NCBI RefSeq assembly: GCF_002554795.1
Contig: NZ_PDEQ01000003.1
Span: 186,001 to 250,000, forward strand
DNA: 64,000 nt
Direction: 5' to 3'
DNA from: Longibacter salinarum
GTDB taxonomy: Bacteria; Bacteroidota; Rhodothermia; Rhodothermales; Salinibacteraceae
Of this stretch, positions 62,823 through 64,000 are shown in pieces. A program made the translations under genes and the position numbers. The notes under the pieces were generated by a model. It did not search any database and had not been told where the DNA came from. It saw only the letters and a program-made list of their open reading frames with translations. How positions within the stretch are numbered: position 1 is the stretch's first letter; each line of letters begins with the position of its first letter.

Positions 62823-63358
62823 ATCTGGGCTAGAGGGGAGAAGACGAAAGCGAAGCTGGACGTATCGTCGTGCGCAGACCGGGGCACGGGGGCTTAGGGT
62901 ACGCCGGACGGAACAGGCACGAGGATGCACGCGCCCCGTGGATGCGGCTGCGCTGGCTAAAGAAGCGATGTCGGAATACGTGGCGGCCGATTTTTATTAT
63001 CAAAATGGTGATGCGACATGTCCCTGTCCCTGATACCGAGGGAAAATGTGAGGCGATCGCGTCTGGGATTTGGAAAGAGTTGGCTCGACATTTCAGGGGG
63101 TAAGTCATACGTTGATAACGTGTTTGGCGGATGTATCGCGACACAGTAAACCCGATCGTTTAGATCTATTCGCACGCCTGAAGGTGAGCCTTTGGCACGC
63201 ACGATGTAGAATCGGTGCACGAAATCAAAGCCCTTTTGTGTTGCGAGCAAAGCAAGGACCGACCGTTGGGAGGTCCGTACCTTCGGATGGCCGAAGGCTG
63301 TCCGCCAAACAGGTTCTGATCGATTCCATTCTGTGTTTGTCCTACCCGTCGAGGCCCC
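62823..63358. other. intergenic region holding a MITE copy
   Basis: A 536-bp gap with the repeat element at 63117-63315. The first 290 bp show no convincing gene or RNA. Confidence 0.45.
63117..63315 (+). mobile_element. MITE-like dispersed repeat, copy C
   Basis: A 199-bp element. Terminal repeats are AACGTGTTTGGCGGA (63117-63131) and TCCGCCAAACAGGTT (63301-63315). Near-duplicate flanks TTGAT (63112-63116) and CTGAT (63316-63320) match in 4 of 5 bases. The right part is nearly identical to copy A (AGGACCGACCGTTGG, GGATGGCCGAAGGCTGTCC). A CCTTCGG/CCGAAGG hairpin sits near the right end. The helicase gene begins 44 bp later. Confidence 0.8.
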
Positions 63359-64000
63359 ATGCCCGATCTGTTCGACTCGCTTGAGACCGATTCTGCATCG
63401 CAGCCCGTGGAGGGAGCGTATGACGGGCAACAGGAATCTGCGTCGGAGGATGTAGGGTGGCCCGATCTGAATGACGCGCAGGAACGAGCGGTCCGTGCGT
63501 CGCTGAAACCGCAACTCGTCGTAGCCGGACCGGGGACGGGCAAGACTCGGGTGCTCGTGTGCCGCGCCGCGTACTTGCTGACGAAATATAGCGAGCAGCT
63601 ACGTCCGTCGGATCTGGCGGTCATCACGTTTACGCGGAAGGCCGCCCGGCAACTCACCTCGCGGCTGGCGGGCATCGTCGGCGCAAAGGCGCAGCACGTG
63701 CGTGCGGGGACCATCCATCGGTTCTGCGCGGAGATCTTGCAGGAGCACGGCGAGGCCGTCGGGGTGCCTGAGGATGTGGTCGTTGCCCCGGAGGCGGTGA
63801 CAGACGCGTTCTGGCAGCGCTGGTTCGAGGGGAACGAGTCGTGGGCGAAGTCGAACGATATCTCCAGCTTCCGTCAGGCCAAGCTGAGCATCAGTCGGGC
63901 CAAGCTCGGCATCGAAACCGTGACGAGCCGACTGCAGACGGCCCGCCGGGAGTACGACGAGATGCTTGCGTCGCGTGGGATGCTCGATTTCGACGACCTG
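63359..64000 (+). CDS. UvrD/PcrA-type ATP-dependent DNA helicase (3' end outside window)
   Basis: An open frame from the ATG at 63359 to the window end, at least 214 residues. UvrD superfamily I motifs are visible: LNDAQERAV (Q motif), Walker A VVAGPGTGKTRVL, motif Ia ITFTRKAARQL, TIHRFCAEIL, and DFDDL of motif II at the end. This is the N-terminal part of a 3'-5' helicase; it could also be of the AddA/RecB-like branch. The upstream MITE copy C may carry its promoter. Confidence 0.9.
   Translation, partial: MPDLFDSLETDSASQPVEGAYDGQQESASEDVGWPDLNDAQERAVRASLKPQLVVAGPGTGKTRVLVCRAAYLLTKYSEQLRPSDLAVITFTRKAARQLTSRLAGIVGAKAQHVRAGTIHRFCAEILQEHGEAVGVPEDVVVAPEAVTDAFWQRWFEGNESWAKSNDISSFRQAKLSISRAKLGIETVTSRLQTARREYDEMLASRGMLDFDDL

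Overview
The window looks like a chromosomal segment of a moderately GC-rich, probably halophilic member of the Bacteroidota/Rhodothermota group (Salinibacter/Longibacter-like). This is inferred from the acidic proteins, the lack of clear Shine-Dalgarno sites, and family markers such as DUF2911, DUF6503 and DUF4249 proteins, CIA30, a class II photolyase and UPF0182. Most genes are single housekeeping genes or short operons. One tRNA gene is present, tRNA-Arg(CCU); there is no rRNA and no CRISPR array.

Layout. 0-9 kb: two lipoproteins, a secreted alpha/beta hydrolase, yidD-hisI, TspO, DUF2911 and DUF6503 proteins and a PAS histidine kinase. 9-17.5 kb: two unknown small genes, an SDR/DUF2867 protein, lepB, clpX, an outer-membrane barrel protein and a deoxynucleoside kinase. 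18-25 kb: TonB-like protein, CIA30, class V aminotransferase, hydrolase, tRNA-Arg, photolyase, a repeat-rich gap and pfkA. 25-29 kb: an unusual three-gene operon (winged-helix protein, tandem V4R-like protein, unknown), a possible structured RNA, idi and a ferredoxin. 30-40 kb: UPF0182 protein, a HerA-like ATPase, several unknown genes and valS. 40.6-43.8 kb: a moeZ-cysO-mec-cysM operon for sulfur-carrier-dependent cysteine synthesis, with a terminator in its leader. 44-48 kb: an accessory-looking patch with two integrase-derived paralogues, an ASCH protein and a Yip1 protein. 48-64 kb: CPA2 antiporter, rnhA, obg, dprA, DUF4249 lipoprotein, two metallo-beta-lactamase-fold enzymes, a Cys/Met PLP enzyme divergent from an Lrp regulator, a large FAD/Fe-S oxidoreductase, a haloacid dehalogenase and the start of a UvrD-like helicase.

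The most novel signals are non-coding. A roughly 197-bp MITE-like element occurs three times (about 17.8, 29.7 and 63.2 kb), with terminal inverted repeats and, in two copies, 5-bp flanking duplications. A GTTCANN heptamer repeat with a shared flank occurs at 23.3 and 57.1 kb. The cysteine operon leader places Cys codons directly against an intrinsic terminator, suggesting attenuation. The tandem V4R operon and the dead integrase-like paralogues are the best candidates for undescribed protein systems.
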